A stretch of 64,000 nt of DNA from Eublepharis macularius (lineage: Eukaryota; Chordata; Lepidosauria; Squamata; Eublepharidae), in NCBI RefSeq assembly GCF_028583425.1, contig NC_072800.1:95077001-95141000 (forward strand). Reading direction: 5' to 3'. The notes beneath the pieces are model-generated. The model worked only from the letters and a program-made list of their open reading frames with translations, was not told the DNA's origin and made no database searches. A program made the translations under genes and the position numbers. Positions 21,660 through 32,936 of this stretch are shown one piece after another (within the stretch, counting starts at the first letter, position 1; each line of letters opens with the position of its first letter).

Positions 21660-21950
21660 TCCGCCTACTCTGCACATTTTGCAAAACGGTAGAAGTGCTT
21701 GCGAAGTGCTGGTCTTGCCCACTTGCAGGGGGGCACCTTCAGAACACAGGCCTCGTCAGAACACAGCGGGAGAGGCGGCCCTACCGGAAGGCCAGCCCCG
21801 CGCCTCTCCTGGCTTTGTAGGCAATAATGAGAGCCTTGAATGGCGCCAGGAACTGACCAGTAACCAGTGGAGAAAGGGAGCAACGTGCAGACTCCACTCC
21901 ACACCTGAGAGTAGCCAGGCTCTAGCATTCTGCACCGAATGTAGTTTCTG
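21660..21950 (-). mobile_element. L2-type LINE 3' fragment
   Basis: The reverse complement resembles the 3' portion of the L2 copies at 21965-23215 and 52316-53215: the segment around 21835-21935 parallels 'gtagccaatggagtgactgt' and 'gcattttgcaccaattgga' in the longer copy. Decayed. Confidence 0.45.
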
Positions 21951-21964
21951 AGCTGTATTTAAGA

Positions 21965-23215
21965 GCAGGTTTATTTTATTTATTTATGTCATTTATAGTC
22001 CACCTTTCTCACTGAAACTCAAGACAGGTATTATATAATGTGAGATTAGTACAATCAGTGACAAGGACATTTCCATAAACAACGTCACAGGATTTTACAA
22101 AGATGTAGCATTAGTGAAGATCCAATACAGAATTGCTGAAACAGTACATAATCAATTCTAGGACTGTCATTAGACAACATGGAGCAGTGGTGGTACATAG
22201 GAGTACATATTTAAAGCAGCAGATAATATGCAAGGCAACAGAGTGGTGAAGTCTACGGTCCCTATCTCATTAGTGAAGCATCTGAGACCCCCTCCCTACA
22301 ATACAGCCTTCTCATTTGAGTAAAAAGCCTTTTTGAATCATTCAGTTTTGCATCATTTGCAGAAAGCCAGAAGAGTGGGAGCTCTCCTGACCTCCTCAGG
22401 CAGGCCGTTCCACAGGGTAGGGGCCACCACAGAGAAAGCTCGTGTGCAGGCTACTGTTGATTTCGCCTATGTGCAGGGTGGCACCTGCAGGAGACCCAGT
22501 TAGGAAGAGCGAAGCTGCTGTAGAGGAACATAGGGAGGGAGGCGGTCCCGTAGGTATGCTGGGCCAAGGCCGTGAAGAGCTTTGAATGTAATAACCAATA
22601 CCTTAAATTGAGCACAGTAACTGATAGGTAGCCAATGGAGTGACTGTAGGATGGGAGTGATGTTCAAGCTCCTGCTCGCTCCTGATAATAGTTGAGCTGC
22701 AGCATTTTGCACCAATTGGAGCTTCCTAGTTAACTTAGATGGGAGACCAATGTATAGTGCATTACAATAGTCAAGTTTTGATGTTACCATAGCATGGATC
22801 CAGGTGGCCAGATCAGCTGTGTTGAGGTAAGAAGCCATCTTCCAGGCTAGAGCGAGGTTGTAAGCATTTTTTGTGGCTGCCTTAACTTGTTTTTCTAGTA
22901 GTAGCACTGGATCCAGTATAACCCCCAGGCTCTTAACCGAGTCTGCAAGGGTCAGATGAACTCCATAGAAAGTGGGGGATACAATGTCTTTCAAGATCTC
23001 TGCCTTCCCAACAAGCATCACTTCAGTCTTGTCTGGGTTCAATTTCAATTTGTTATTTTTCAGCCATTTCACTACAGTTGTCAGGCAGCGATCGAAGATT
23101 TCCACTGCATCCTGTGGGGATCTGGATAGCGAGATATAAAGTTGGGTGTCACCTGCATATTGGTGGCATCCCATACCACATTGTAGGCAACAGCATAGAG
23201 CCATCAGACAATGGT
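21965..23215 (-). mobile_element. L2-type LINE, 5'-truncated
   Basis: The minus strand encodes 234 open codons of the ORF2 C-terminal half: YAGDTQLYISLS (the catalytic YADD box, with D replaced by G), [29 protein letters not shown] and LQSLHWLPISYCAQFKVLV. An L2-type 3'-UTR follows down to 'ttattttatttatttatgtc' at about 21970. The changed catalytic aspartate and truncation make it inactive. Confidence 0.85.
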
Positions 23216-24450
23216 TATAACTAAACCCTTCAGGAGATTATTCAACCAGGTAGCAGAGAGGAGCCAAGACCCCACTGTGCCCTGAAGGGATCATCACAGC
23301 CCTTCCAAGAGGAAGCCACCAAGCAGATGCAGTGGGGGGATTTGCACCACGATGACACGATGACGTCCATGACGTCAGGACTAGGCTACTGTAACGTGCT
23401 GTGCATGGGGCTGCCCTGAAAGGTGCGCTTGAAGCTTCAGTGGCCTCAGACTGCAGCTGCTCATTTACTACGTGGTACTCAGAGCAAAGTATTGCGGAGT
23501 ATCACAGAGTAAAGTATTACAAACAGTGGCTTAATTCAGGCCTAGTATGCATGTTTCTGACCTCTCTGTGTGTGTGTCCTTGACTTCTGTTCACGATGGC
23601 TGTGAAGGACATGATCTTGCAAGCTGCCTTCCTGTGTGCCAGGGAGCTGAGAAGAGTCCCGCTGCCGTCCCAGGTCTCTGCCCGGCACGGTACCTTTCCC
23701 CCTTACTCCAGAGTGTAGCAGCTGCTCTCCGTTACTAACTGTTGCCACCCACAAACCTGGAGGAGTATCACCCGATAAACAGATTTGTGCATTGAGCGCT
23801 CTGTACCCGCATTGCTCTTTGAAGGCTCAGCTGAGTGGCCCCGCCTCCCACCTCACTGCCCAGGGTCAATCTGTCGCACTGTTGCGCCTTTGCACTTTAG
23901 GGATGGCAAGTTCCCTAAAGTGCTGCTTCTCCTCTGCTGCCCCTCTTTTTAACCACACTTTCGGTAGTGAGGTGTGGTGTGGGCACAGAGGCCAGGCTTC
24001 AGGCATTCAGAATATAAGGAAGTTTAATAAATAAAGAGTACACGCAGTCTGTACAGCATCATGCTCAGCAAAGATCAGATGAAACAAACATGCTCTCCTC
24101 TAAACCCTAATTCTATCCTTATCCTAAACGCTTATCCTACACTAGGATAATGAGTAATTCTTGAAGTCACTGTGCGAGGGATTCCTCCATTAACTTACTG
24201 CTCAGAGGCTGGGACTTTCCACGTTGTTCCTTGAGACGTGGTCATGATGGATTCCCATTGCAGAGGCTCAGTCCTTCCTGGCTTCCTTGTGCCAGAGCAT
24301 TTATATTCTCCCGTTGGAAGGCTACCCCCTTCTAGGGTTATTCCTGATCTTCCCGTCCCAAATGGGAGAAACATTATCCAGCCTTTGGGCCAAGGAGGGA
24401 CCAATCCTTCTCTTCCTGGCGCTCATTCAGTTATCACGTCCTTTTCTGTT
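23216..24450. other. No gene recognised
   Basis: No earlier exons of the TMEM176 paralogue were found here, and no repeat was identified with confidence. Confidence 0.35.
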
Positions 24451-24461
24451 TTCTTCCCCAG

Positions 24462-25000
24462 GAAATCTTCCACGGTGTCCGTTACCTTTGTGATTCTTCT
24501 TGGAATTACAACCTTCTGCTTTGGCTACGGCCTCCTCATTCTCTGCTGCAGCCTGTGAGCATTTGGAGTGGGCGCATGGGGTGGGGGCGAAGAGAGGGTG
24601 TTCGACTTCTTGAGAAACAAACTATTGCATGGAATTCAATCACATAACTTAGCAGCACAGGGGGTCTGTCCCTCAGCCCCCCCCCCATTTCTTCCTGGGA
24701 GGAATCGCTGTGAACAGTGAGGTCTCCCAAGGCTCAGGGTGGTCCTCCGTAGGCAGTGGGTCCCGCCATGGATCAGCTAGAGCTCCGGGAAGCAGGCGGC
24801 CAGGGTCTGCGGCTGGATCTCTGCCACCGGGGCCTGTCCACCTCATTTCCAAGCACTGACTCTGCCATGCTCTTCCTGCCCACTTGCAGGTGGAAAGCAA
24901 AGACTCCATCGTGACAGGGGACCCAGAAGAGCCAGTCAAAGCCAGTGAGCCAGACGAAGAAAACTCTTCCATCGTGGGATGGGTGTGCCCTCTGGAGTAA
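24462..25000 (+). pseudogene. TMEM176 paralogue, last two exons only
   Basis: 24462-24557 follows an acceptor ('tttcttccccag') and resembles exon 5 of the intact gene: EIFHGVRYL against TVVHGVQIL, then in another frame ITTFCFGYGLLILCC against IALFCFGFGLRLLCC. It is 14 bp shorter, which shifts the frame. In the second frame TGA follows directly, and the donor GT is GC. 24890-25000 follows a good acceptor and stays open for 36 codons plus stop (VESKDSIVTGDPEEPVK), aligning with ANSQDYVAVGDPEVPPP of exon 6. Both exons are in the same order and strand as the intact gene. I read it as a tandem duplicate that lost its first four exons; a functional gene with unseen exons is less likely. Confidence 0.65.
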
Positions 25001-25180
25001 AGGAGGCAGCCCTCCTCATGCCCACCCGATGCCTAGCTCCCTGGTGCACTTTCACAGTACTGCCTGCCCAGGAGGGGGCCCCCACCTCTGGGTATGAATG
25101 CCACCGCTCCACTTTCAACTGCACTCCTTTGAGACCCACCCAACATTTGTCCTGCCCCTCCAATCAGCTGTAGAGGTTGG

Positions 25181-26585
25181 TGTGAAATCTGTCACGAGTC
25201 TTTCAAGTGCAGATTCTCCATATAAAGGAAAAAAGGAATGGAAGTAGAAAGGTGTGACCCCTGTCCTAAAGCTTCCAAGTGTCAATTCTCTCTGTGACTA
25301 GAACAGAGCAGGGCTGGAGACCCCTGGTTTAAAAAGCCTGAAGCAGAAAGGGAGGGGGGGGGAATAAAATCTTGTTGGAGTGAAACAAAGAGAGAAACTA
25401 AGGAGTGAAGGGGTAAAAATTGTGTTGTAGCAGACTCACAGCAAACCAAAGAAAGAGAAAAGGAAAAGGATGTTGTTCCATAATATTCCTATAGACCTCT
25501 TATTGCTGACGAAATTATTTTTTGAGAAGATAGGAGACAAATAATAAGTGGTTTAGGCCCACAGGTGAGTGAGTGCTTGTCTTCTTTTGCTAATTTATGC
25601 TGTGAGGAGGTTTCTTTAAAAGATGGGTGGGAAGAAACAGCCAGAATGAAACACCAGAGCCAGAAAGTGTAGACGGAGAAGCTTCAGGAGAGCAAGCAGA
25701 GAGATTCCTTAAAATGTAGTCCTCAAGTATATTAATACAGTTGTGTTAATTAAGAGAAAAACATTTTCTGCACTATTTACCAACCAGAGAACACCATGTG
25801 GTGCCAGAAGTGGGATGTATATTTCCAAAATGGTTGTGAAGCCAGAAAGAGTGAATCAGAAACAGGCTGGAGCAACTTGGAGTCTCAGATATGCTGGCTC
25901 TCTCTGATCATGCAGCCGACAACCGGAGAAGATTTAACAGCAGTTTAACTTTTTCCATGGAAAGTCAAAATGACACTTTTGAGAGGTATGTTTTTCGTAC
26001 AAGAAAGCAATGCAAGGCAGAGATGTTTTGTGGCTGATTTTTTAAAAAATTGGGTCAAACGTGTGACTTTGGCAAGCTTACTGATTCATCAAAAAGGGAT
26101 CAAATTGTCCTAGGCACCCAGGATTGCAAATCAAGGGGCAGATTGCTAGAAAAAAATCATACATTAGAGCAGTCAATTGAAGTGTGCCGAGCTGCAGAAG
26201 TCACGCAAAGGACAAGTTCTGCTGAGTCTGTAGATAGAATTGGCTCTTCTGTAATCCATAGCAGAGTGCAGAGGGGAATCCTGCAACAACCAAGTTTTCT
26301 CCTGCAGAGCAGCAAGGGGAAAAAATCTGCAAGCCACGGTGGTGGGTGTGCAGTGCAGGGCTTATGATAAAACTTGCTTGTGGTGAAATTTGCACCAAAT
26401 GCAAAAAGATGGACCATTTTGCTAGAGTTTGCAGACAACAGCAGAGGGCAAAGAAGGTCATCTCTGAGTCCAGTGTAGGAATTCTACATCAATCAGGCAT
26501 ATCAAAGGATTGGACGATAATATTAGAAGCAAATTGTTGCAGTGTGGTGAATTTTAAATTGGACACTGGAGCACAAACGTGATTA
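25181..26585 (+). mobile_element. Ty3/Gypsy-type LTR element fragment (fossil)
   Basis: A primer-binding-type phrase, 'tggtgccagaagtgggat', at about 25799 follows a probable LTR (about 25181-25795, start uncertain). Downstream are gag-like sequence (DQIVLGTQDCKSRGRLL, about 26100-26150), a CCHC zinc knuckle (CTKCKKMDHFARVC) and the start of an aspartic protease (FKLDTGAQT). Polymerase, integrase and the 3' LTR are absent. It is broken, with several breaks, and looks old. Confidence 0.7.
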
Positions 26586-26599
26586 CTGAAAGTGTGGTA

Positions 26600-26760
26600 G
26601 CTGGGTTACAGCACACACAGCACACAGCACAGCAACCTTTATTGGCATAAATAATACAGACAAAACAGGAGAAATGTTGTGGAATAAAGGGTTACAGAGA
26701 AAACCCAGGTATAGCGATGAACGGAAAGTGAAAGGAAGGCCATATTTGGGGGGGGTGGGG
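26600..26760. repeat. Repeat-like tail
   Basis: 'acagcacagcaacctttatt' and 'ggcataaataatacagacaa' resemble the end of a LINE-type repeat, but the family is unclear. Confidence 0.3.
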
Positions 26761-26794
26761 GGAGTAATTCCAAGTGCACATACTTAGGAATTTG

Positions 26795-26955
26795 ATTTTT
26801 AGTTTTACTTCATTTCTCCCCAACGGAGACCTAAAATGGCTCACATCATTCGGGTCTCCTCCATTTCATCTTCACACGTAGCCCTGTAAGGTAGGTTGGG
26901 CTGAGAGTTTCTGTGACTGGCCCAAGCGAGCTCCCCTGGCCGAGCGGGAATCGAT
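26795..26955 (-). mobile_element. tRNA-SINE fragment
   Basis: An inverted copy of the SINE type seen at 1-130 and 42755-42905: 'tctcctccatttcatcttca', 'ggtaggttgggctgagag' and 'ctgactggcccaag'-like phrases. It abuts the MRPS12 CpG island. Confidence 0.5.
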
Positions 26956-28060
26956 CCGGCGGCCGAGAGTGTCGCGTTTCTTATTGCAGCCGAGGAGGCG
27001 TCGCCTGCATCAGGCCTCAAAACGAGGCTCCCGGCCGCCCGCCAGGAGGCAGCAGAGGCCGCCCGAGCAGCCCCGCCGAAAGAGGCCCGGAACGTGCAGG
27101 CCGGAAGCGCCCTCTAGCCTCTGAATCTCTATGGCCGCCCCGTCGGGCGGCGCTCCCAATCCGAAGAGGAGGCGGGCGTGTGAGCGGCGGGCGTGCTGGC
27201 CAACCGCAAGAGACGCCGGGGTCCTCTTCCGGGGGCAGCCCGCGCAGCAGGAGGCCCCTTCCTCCTCTTCGCGCCCGTGGCCAAGTGCGGCTGCCCGGGG
27301 AGGCTCCGCGGCGGCCCCGCATGGCCTGGCTGAGCGCGCTGGCGGCCCCGCTGCGTTGGGGTAGGCGGCGCAGGACCGGCGGGGGGGGGGGGCGGCGGCG
27401 GCGGCGGGGCGAAGGCGCCTCTGGCGGGGCCGGGCCGGGCCGGCCTCCCCTCCCTCCCTCCGGGCGGGGCCCCCGGCGGCCGAGCTGCGGCAGGAGGAAA
27501 GGGGCCGCGGCCGGCGGGGGCGGGGGGCGGGCGTGCGGGGAGGAGGCCGGCCGGTGGCCGCAGCAGCCCTCGAGGGGACTGACCTTCCCTCCCCTCCCGC
27601 CCTCCTCTCCCTCCCTCCCGCAGGCTCCTGCGCGGCGGCCCTCCTGCGGCCTGCGTCCCTCGCCCGGGCGGGGCCCCCCGGCGCCGGCATGGCCACCCTC
27701 AACCAGCTGCACCGCCTGGGCCGCCCCAAGCGCCCCCCGCCCAAGCCCGGCCCGCTGGAGGGCCGGCCGCAGCTGAAGGGCGTGGTGCTGAAGACCCTCA
27801 TCCGCAAGCCCAAGAAGCCCAACTCGGCCAACCGCAAGTGCGTCCGCGTCCGCCTCAGCACCGGCCGGGAGGTGGTCTGCTTCATCCCCGGCGAGGGCCA
27901 CAACCTGCAGGAGCACAACATCGTCCTGGTGGAGGGCGGCCGCACCCAGGACCTGCCCGGCGTCAAGCTGAAGGTGGTGCGCGGCAAGTACGACTGCGCC
28001 CACGTCCAGAAGAAGAAGTAGTGAGCCCGCGGCGCGGGTGGCGGCTCCCCCGCTGGTCGC
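26930..28060. promoter_or_regulatory. CpG island of MRPS12
   Basis: CpG-dense sequence covering the upstream region, both exons and the intron of MRPS12. The start of transcription is not visible as a TATA box, as usual for housekeeping genes. Confidence 0.7.
27321..28021 (+). CDS. MRPS12: Mitochondrial ribosomal protein uS12m
   Basis: Two coding exons, 27321-27360 and 27624-28021 (phase 1 intron, gtaggc...cccgcag), 145 aa; the human protein is 138. The mature part begins [16 protein letters not shown] at 27689 and contains the uS12 core: [36 protein letters not shown] and [16 protein letters not shown]. The first exon adds [14 protein letters not shown], an arginine-containing acid-free leader suited to mitochondrial import. 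It acts in the decoding centre of the small mitoribosomal subunit. The intron shows it is not a retrocopy. In mammals it is head-to-head with SARS2; no SARS2 exon is seen here. Confidence 0.95.
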
Positions 28061-28212
28061 TGGAGGGGAGGGAAGCAGCGCCCTGGCTGGGGTTTCCCGT
28101 GGACGGGACCCCCCTCCTTCCAGAAGGGGCTCTGGCCCATTTCAGGCTCAGCTCCTGGTGACCTCTGTGGTTAGATGAGTGCAGCCCTTTCCTGCACACT
28201 TACCGATTATAT

Positions 28213-28218
28213 AATAAA
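28213..28218 (+). terminator. Poly(A) signal of MRPS12
   Basis: AATAAA 192 bases after the stop. Confidence 0.7.
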
Positions 28219-28249
28219 ACTCTGAGTGTGAAATCTGAGCTGGAGCACT

Positions 28250-29850
28250 GACTGATTCTCCCCAACCCGTCTTACTCTGCCAGATTCTTGCCTGCTTCTA
28301 GGCCTCGGTCCTGAGGCAGACTACTGGATAGCTGGGCTCATTTTAAGGAATCTGTCCTGGACCAGACTTGGTCATCCCTTGAGACTGGTGCGCAAGTAAG
28401 TAAAACCTGGATCCAAAGATTTGGACGTCGCTCCCAGGGAGGGTCGCCGTAGTGCCTGCCCTCCTGGAGCGGGCCTGTTTCCGAGAGACTGCTCACTTGT
28501 TGCCGCCTGCTTGGCAACCCCAGTCAGTGCCATTCGAAGGTGCTTTCTTGTTGAGATGCAAGGCATGATTCTCCTTCATTGGTTTTATCAGGTTTCCTAA
28601 TCTAAACAATAGTAAAACTACTTCCTATGGGTGGTAGTCAGCATTGGGATAACCCAGCAGTGGTTACTCCCTGCCACTCACCCGACCACTACCCTTAAAG
28701 CCACCGAAGGGCTTGATAGATATTTACTTCCACTGTCCGGTCTGCTGGAGGGAACAAAAAGCTGCTACCAAGCAACCCTGAGGGGCTTTGGGGTGGAAGG
28801 CTTTTTTGTGTCCTGCAAGCCAAGGCAGCAGTCCTAACCACCCTGCCATCTGGCTCCAGAGTCTTCAGTGCAGGATGAGGGGGGAAGAGCCAGAACAGGC
28901 CAGCCTGTTAGCTGATGAGGATGGCAGCCTGGGGCAGGTAGCTAATAGCATGATGCAAACGCAGCCCCCAAAGCAGAGATCCTTCAGTCTCTGGTGGGCC
29001 CAAGAAAACTCCCCTGTGCAGGAACAGAGAAGGCCGAACAGCTCACTCCTCCTCATGGCCTCCAAGCAAAGCAGTCTGTTGTCACAGACAGTGGAGGCAA
29101 GGCAAGGCCCCTTCCCCCAGCCAGCAAGGTGGGTGGGAACTGGTTTCTCATTCCTGACTTGCTGGCCCTTCCATGCCGGGCCTGGGGCACAGAACGAAGC
29201 AGCCTGTGTGCCCCACCCCAGGGCTTCATCATGAGTTTGTAGAACTGCTTAACGTACTCGTGCCGTATCACGAAAGAACGACTGACTGTGGATAGTGAGG
29301 AAAACATACTCTGTGGCTGCTCAGAGAAACACTTTGCCTCAGCAAGATTCACGACCACTGAACATCAACCTTGCTGAATTTTGGAATCCCTGCAGAGGGA
29401 GCTTTCTGGAGAGCAGGAGCACGTAGAACTCCCTGCGTCTACATGAACCGGGGGCCTGGCTGCGGTGTTGATACTGCCCAAGGCCATTTAGGCAATGGCC
29501 GGCAGAGGTTGGGGAAAGGGGGGCCTGGATAGTCCTCAGCTGCTAGGGAGGAAATGGCTCCTGGAACCAGGGCATCTCCCCCACCCCGATGCAGTGGCCT
29601 AAGAGAGCTCCAAGCCAGGAGGGCGCAGCCGCAGAGATGGGTGGGTTTCAGAGTGAAGCTGCTCTCTCGGCTCGTCCCAGATCTACCCCTGTACCAGTTT
29701 TCCTTCCACTGTATGTGGCTACTGGTTCTCTACCCTGCATTTAGTCGGACTTTTAGAAAAGGGAATTGTGTCCATGCTTCAAAATGTATTCAGCGTTCTG
29801 GTGCGTTGGCAACTCTTTGGTGTATTTAGGGAAACAATCCTGCTCTAGGA
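28250..29850. other. No gene recognised
   Basis: Intergenic sequence between MRPS12 and the convergent fusion gene, with no recognised coding exon or repeat. Confidence 0.35.
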
Positions 29851-29854
29851 GATA

Positions 29855-29990
29855 GATCAAGATGGGCAGCTGCGTTAGTCTGTCTGTAGCAGAAGAAAAG
29901 AGCGAGAGTCCAGGAGCACCACTAAGACTCAACGACATTGGCGGTGGGGTACGAGCTCACTTCAGAAGAGGAAGCTCGTTTGAAAGGTGT
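29855..29990 (+). mobile_element. Fold-back family member, single arm
   Basis: 'agcgagagtccaggagcacc' and 'ggggtacgagctcacttcag' match the left arm of the element at 17542-17788. The opposite arm is missing. Confidence 0.5.
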
Positions 29991-30018
29991 CCACTGACTT
30001 CTTTGAAGAAGAAACCCA

Positions 30019-30024
30019 TTTATT
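30019..30024 (-). terminator. Poly(A) signal of the fusion gene
   Basis: AATAAA on the minus strand about 285 bases after the stop codon of the Harbinger-domain exon. Confidence 0.5.
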
Positions 30025-30259
30025 GAAGCGGTTCAGGATTAAGGTTTACAACCTCCAGCTAAGAAGATTTTAGAAAAGGTTTAGAAAAGGTAAAACAGTG
30101 CAACCGGTAAAGGTGTACTTCACCAGCGTGTGTCCCTTTCCTCTCTGAAGCAGGGACGCACAGAAGGGGAATGTAACCTGAGTAAGCCCATCCCTTGTCC
30201 CCACCCCTCTTGAGCAACGTCAAACCTGGGAAGGGGGTGCCAAGCACGGGTGGGGGGGG

Positions 30260-30293
30260 CATACACACACACGTGCGCACACACACACACACA
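30260..30293 (+). repeat. (CA)n microsatellite in 3'-UTR
   Basis: Interrupted CA dinucleotides just downstream of the fusion gene's stop codon (minus strand). Confidence 0.85.
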
Positions 30294-30306
30294 GCCCTTT
30301 CTCTTT

Positions 30307-31514
30307 TCACAGCTCTTCCTCCTGCCGCCTCTTCTCAAAGAGAGCACAGTATGCCTCGCGGATGCTGTGCGCTTCCCCCATCTCTTCCAGGTCGGAGGGG
30401 CCGTCCCCAGGGCTCTCCAAGGCCGCAGAGGGCAGATCTGCGTAGTCCATGCCCTCCTCCCACCCATCCTGCATGGCCTCGTTCCTGCTCTCACAGATGT
30501 TGTGCAGGATGCAGCAGGCAGTGATAACCAGAGGCACGTTCTTCTCCGCCACATCCAGGCGCTTGAGCAGGCACCGCCAGCGCCCTTTCAGCCTCTCGAA
30601 AGCATATGTCACAGCCATGCGGCACTTGCTTAAGATGGCGTTGAAGTGTTCTCGGGGCCCGCCTGTGACATTGGGGTAGGGCTTCATAAGCCACGGCCTC
30701 AGGGGGCAAGCAGGCCCCCCCAGCAGGACCGGGCCCATAGCTACCCCTTCGATCTCAGTGGTCGTCTGAGGCCCAAAAGTGCCTTTTTCCATCCGCTCGA
30801 AGAGGGGGGAGCCCCATGGCAGGCCGGAGTCCTGCATCCCGCCAGACCAGCCCGCGTACACGTCCATGAACTGGCCTGCGCTGTCCACCAGGGCCTGCAG
30901 AACCATGGAGACGAGGCCTTTGCCGTTGATGTAGGCATAACCTACGTGTGGCGAGCAGAGGATGGGGATGTGGGTCTCGTCCACCACCCCAAGGCAGTTG
31001 GGAAAGCCGACCCTTTCGAAGCCACCCATGACGGCCTGCGCATCTCCCAGGCGGATGATGTGCTTCAACAGCACGTCGTGAATAGCCTCACACACCTCCA
31101 TCACAATGACTGATGCCGTGGACACCCCAACGCCAAACTGGTTGGCGACAGACCTGTAGCTGTCTGAGGTGGCCAGCTTCCAGAGGGTGAGGGCGACTCG
31201 CTTGTCAACAGGGATGGCAGCGCGCATGTTGGTGTCCTCACGCTGCAGCACAGGCCGCAACTTCTCAACCAGGTCCAGCACTGCCTCCCGGGACATGCGG
31301 AAGTAGCGGACCCACTCCCCGTCATCAAACTGGCCAGCAACCAGGTTATCCCACCAGTCTGTTTTTTGGGTCTTGCTCCAAACTGTCCGGTCATTTGGGC
31401 GGTAACTGGCCCCGAGTAACATGCGCGCCATGGCCGCACGTTGCCTTCTGCGGCGTAAGCGGAGATCACGCATGCGTTTTGCAGAGGAACTGGGGGCCTT
31501 CCCTGGATGCCAAG
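30307..31514 (-). CDS. Exon: PIF/Harbinger DDE nuclease domain
   Basis: 401 codons and a stop with no interruption. Catalytic residues are all present: D in [10 protein letters not shown] (codon 30979-30981), D in [15 protein letters not shown] (30862-30864) and E in AFERLKGRW (30595-30597). The downstream [14 protein letters not shown] is the helix typical of HARBI1. An upstream helical part ([19 protein letters not shown]) and a helix-turn-helix-like segment ([20 protein letters not shown]) also fit the family. The exon starts after 'ctttctgcctctcag'. HARBI1 is about 350 aa, so this domain is full length. Confidence 0.9.
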
Positions 31515-32904
31515 CTGAGAGGCAGAAAGAAGTTGAAGGGTTAGTCCGGAAGAAGCCGTTAACCAGCAGTCTCTCTAGGACCCAGTTTACAAGGGGCAAC
31601 AGGGGGACAGGCACAAGGTCTGGTCAGCACAGCCAGGATCCATCCAGGCAGACTTCTGAGGGGCCCTCTAACTAGTTCCTCCCCCCACCCCCACCCCCAG
31701 CAATGTGATAAAAATGTGCAAGCAGCACTGTGATGTCCTTGGCAAGTGGAAGGAAGTGCAGGCTGAGAGTTTGGTGCCAAAGCCCTCTGGCCAGAGTCCC
31801 CAAGGAGCAGAGGAAGAGGCTGCCCTGGGCTACCTCCACCCCACCCCAGCCAGCTGAATCCTGGCTGGTGCCACCTCCCTCGAGGCCCTGTGCCCAGCTC
31901 GCCCTGCCCACTTACTCTGTGTGCTCCCCTGAGCTGCAGTGCTGGAGGGGTGCTCAGGTGCCAGCGAAGTGATCTCTTGCCAAAAGCTGCTGGCGGCAGA
32001 GAGCCCGTTGAAAGGAGCCAGCACCATCTCTTGCTGCTGGAGGTGACGGGGTACAGCGGAGGGGTCATGGCCTTGCAGTCGCAGTGGGAAGCCAGGGAGT
32101 CCCACAGCCCGGGGGTGTGAGGTGCTTTCCTCTTGCCTGGGCAGCTGGTAGCTGGGAACCCCCCTCACAGGGGCTGTAGGGTCCTGCTTGGAGAGATGCC
32201 CCTTGAAGCCAGGAGTACTCGCCGCCTGGCTGTATTGGCCCTGGTGGGGCCTCTGGAGCCGGTAGTCGGGGAGCCCCACGGTTTGGACGCAGCGTTCCTG
32301 GTCTGGGAGAGGCAGCTGGTGCAAGTCAGAACCATCGAGGGACAGCATGGGCATGAACCGTGGCTTGCCCGGCATCTCCTCCCTTCGATGCCTGCTCTTT
32401 CGGCCCTTCTGCTTGGCGCGGTTGGCACAGACCTTGGGGACAACTAGTCCCCGGCTGATCATCAGGAAGCGGTCCAGCAGGGAGAAGAAAGGCATAGTCT
32501 GCCGCGCACGGTTGGAGTGGAGGTTGCCGTCTTTGATCTCCTTGAAGCCCCTCCGCAGATCTTTGGCTCGCTGCCGGCACTGCTCCAGGTTGCGGTGGAA
32601 GCCCAGCTTCCCCATCTTATCCGAGAGGCGCTTGTATTGCACCTCGTTCCGGTAGTTGTCGTAGAGCGCCGTCTGGACACAGTCGTCCCCCCACAGCTCC
32701 ACAAAGGCTTTGGTCTCGGAGATAGTCCAGTGAGCCGCCCGCTGGCGGACCTGCTCCATGGCTTTCTGGTGGCTGCAGGAACGGAAGGAGAAAGGAGTCA
32801 GGAAGCTCTGGAGCCAGTGAAAGCACCAGGGAAGGAGAAACCGTATTATAGGTATTCTGGGTATGTGGGGAGGTACCGCATGGAATCTCCAATGTCTTTG
32901 CCTC

Positions 32905-32936
<32 letters not shown>

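Noticed and set aside
22500-23204. 234-codon frame as a possible host gene
   Set aside because: Clear L2 reverse-transcriptase C-terminus with a changed catalytic box and an L2 3'-UTR.
26930-27320. SARS2 first exon head-to-head with MRPS12, as in mammals
   Set aside because: No SARS2-like translation on the minus strand; a SINE fragment abuts the island instead.
27010-28140. 376- and 328-codon minus-strand frames over MRPS12
   Set aside because: Antisense shadows of a real gene in a CpG island; low-complexity translation.
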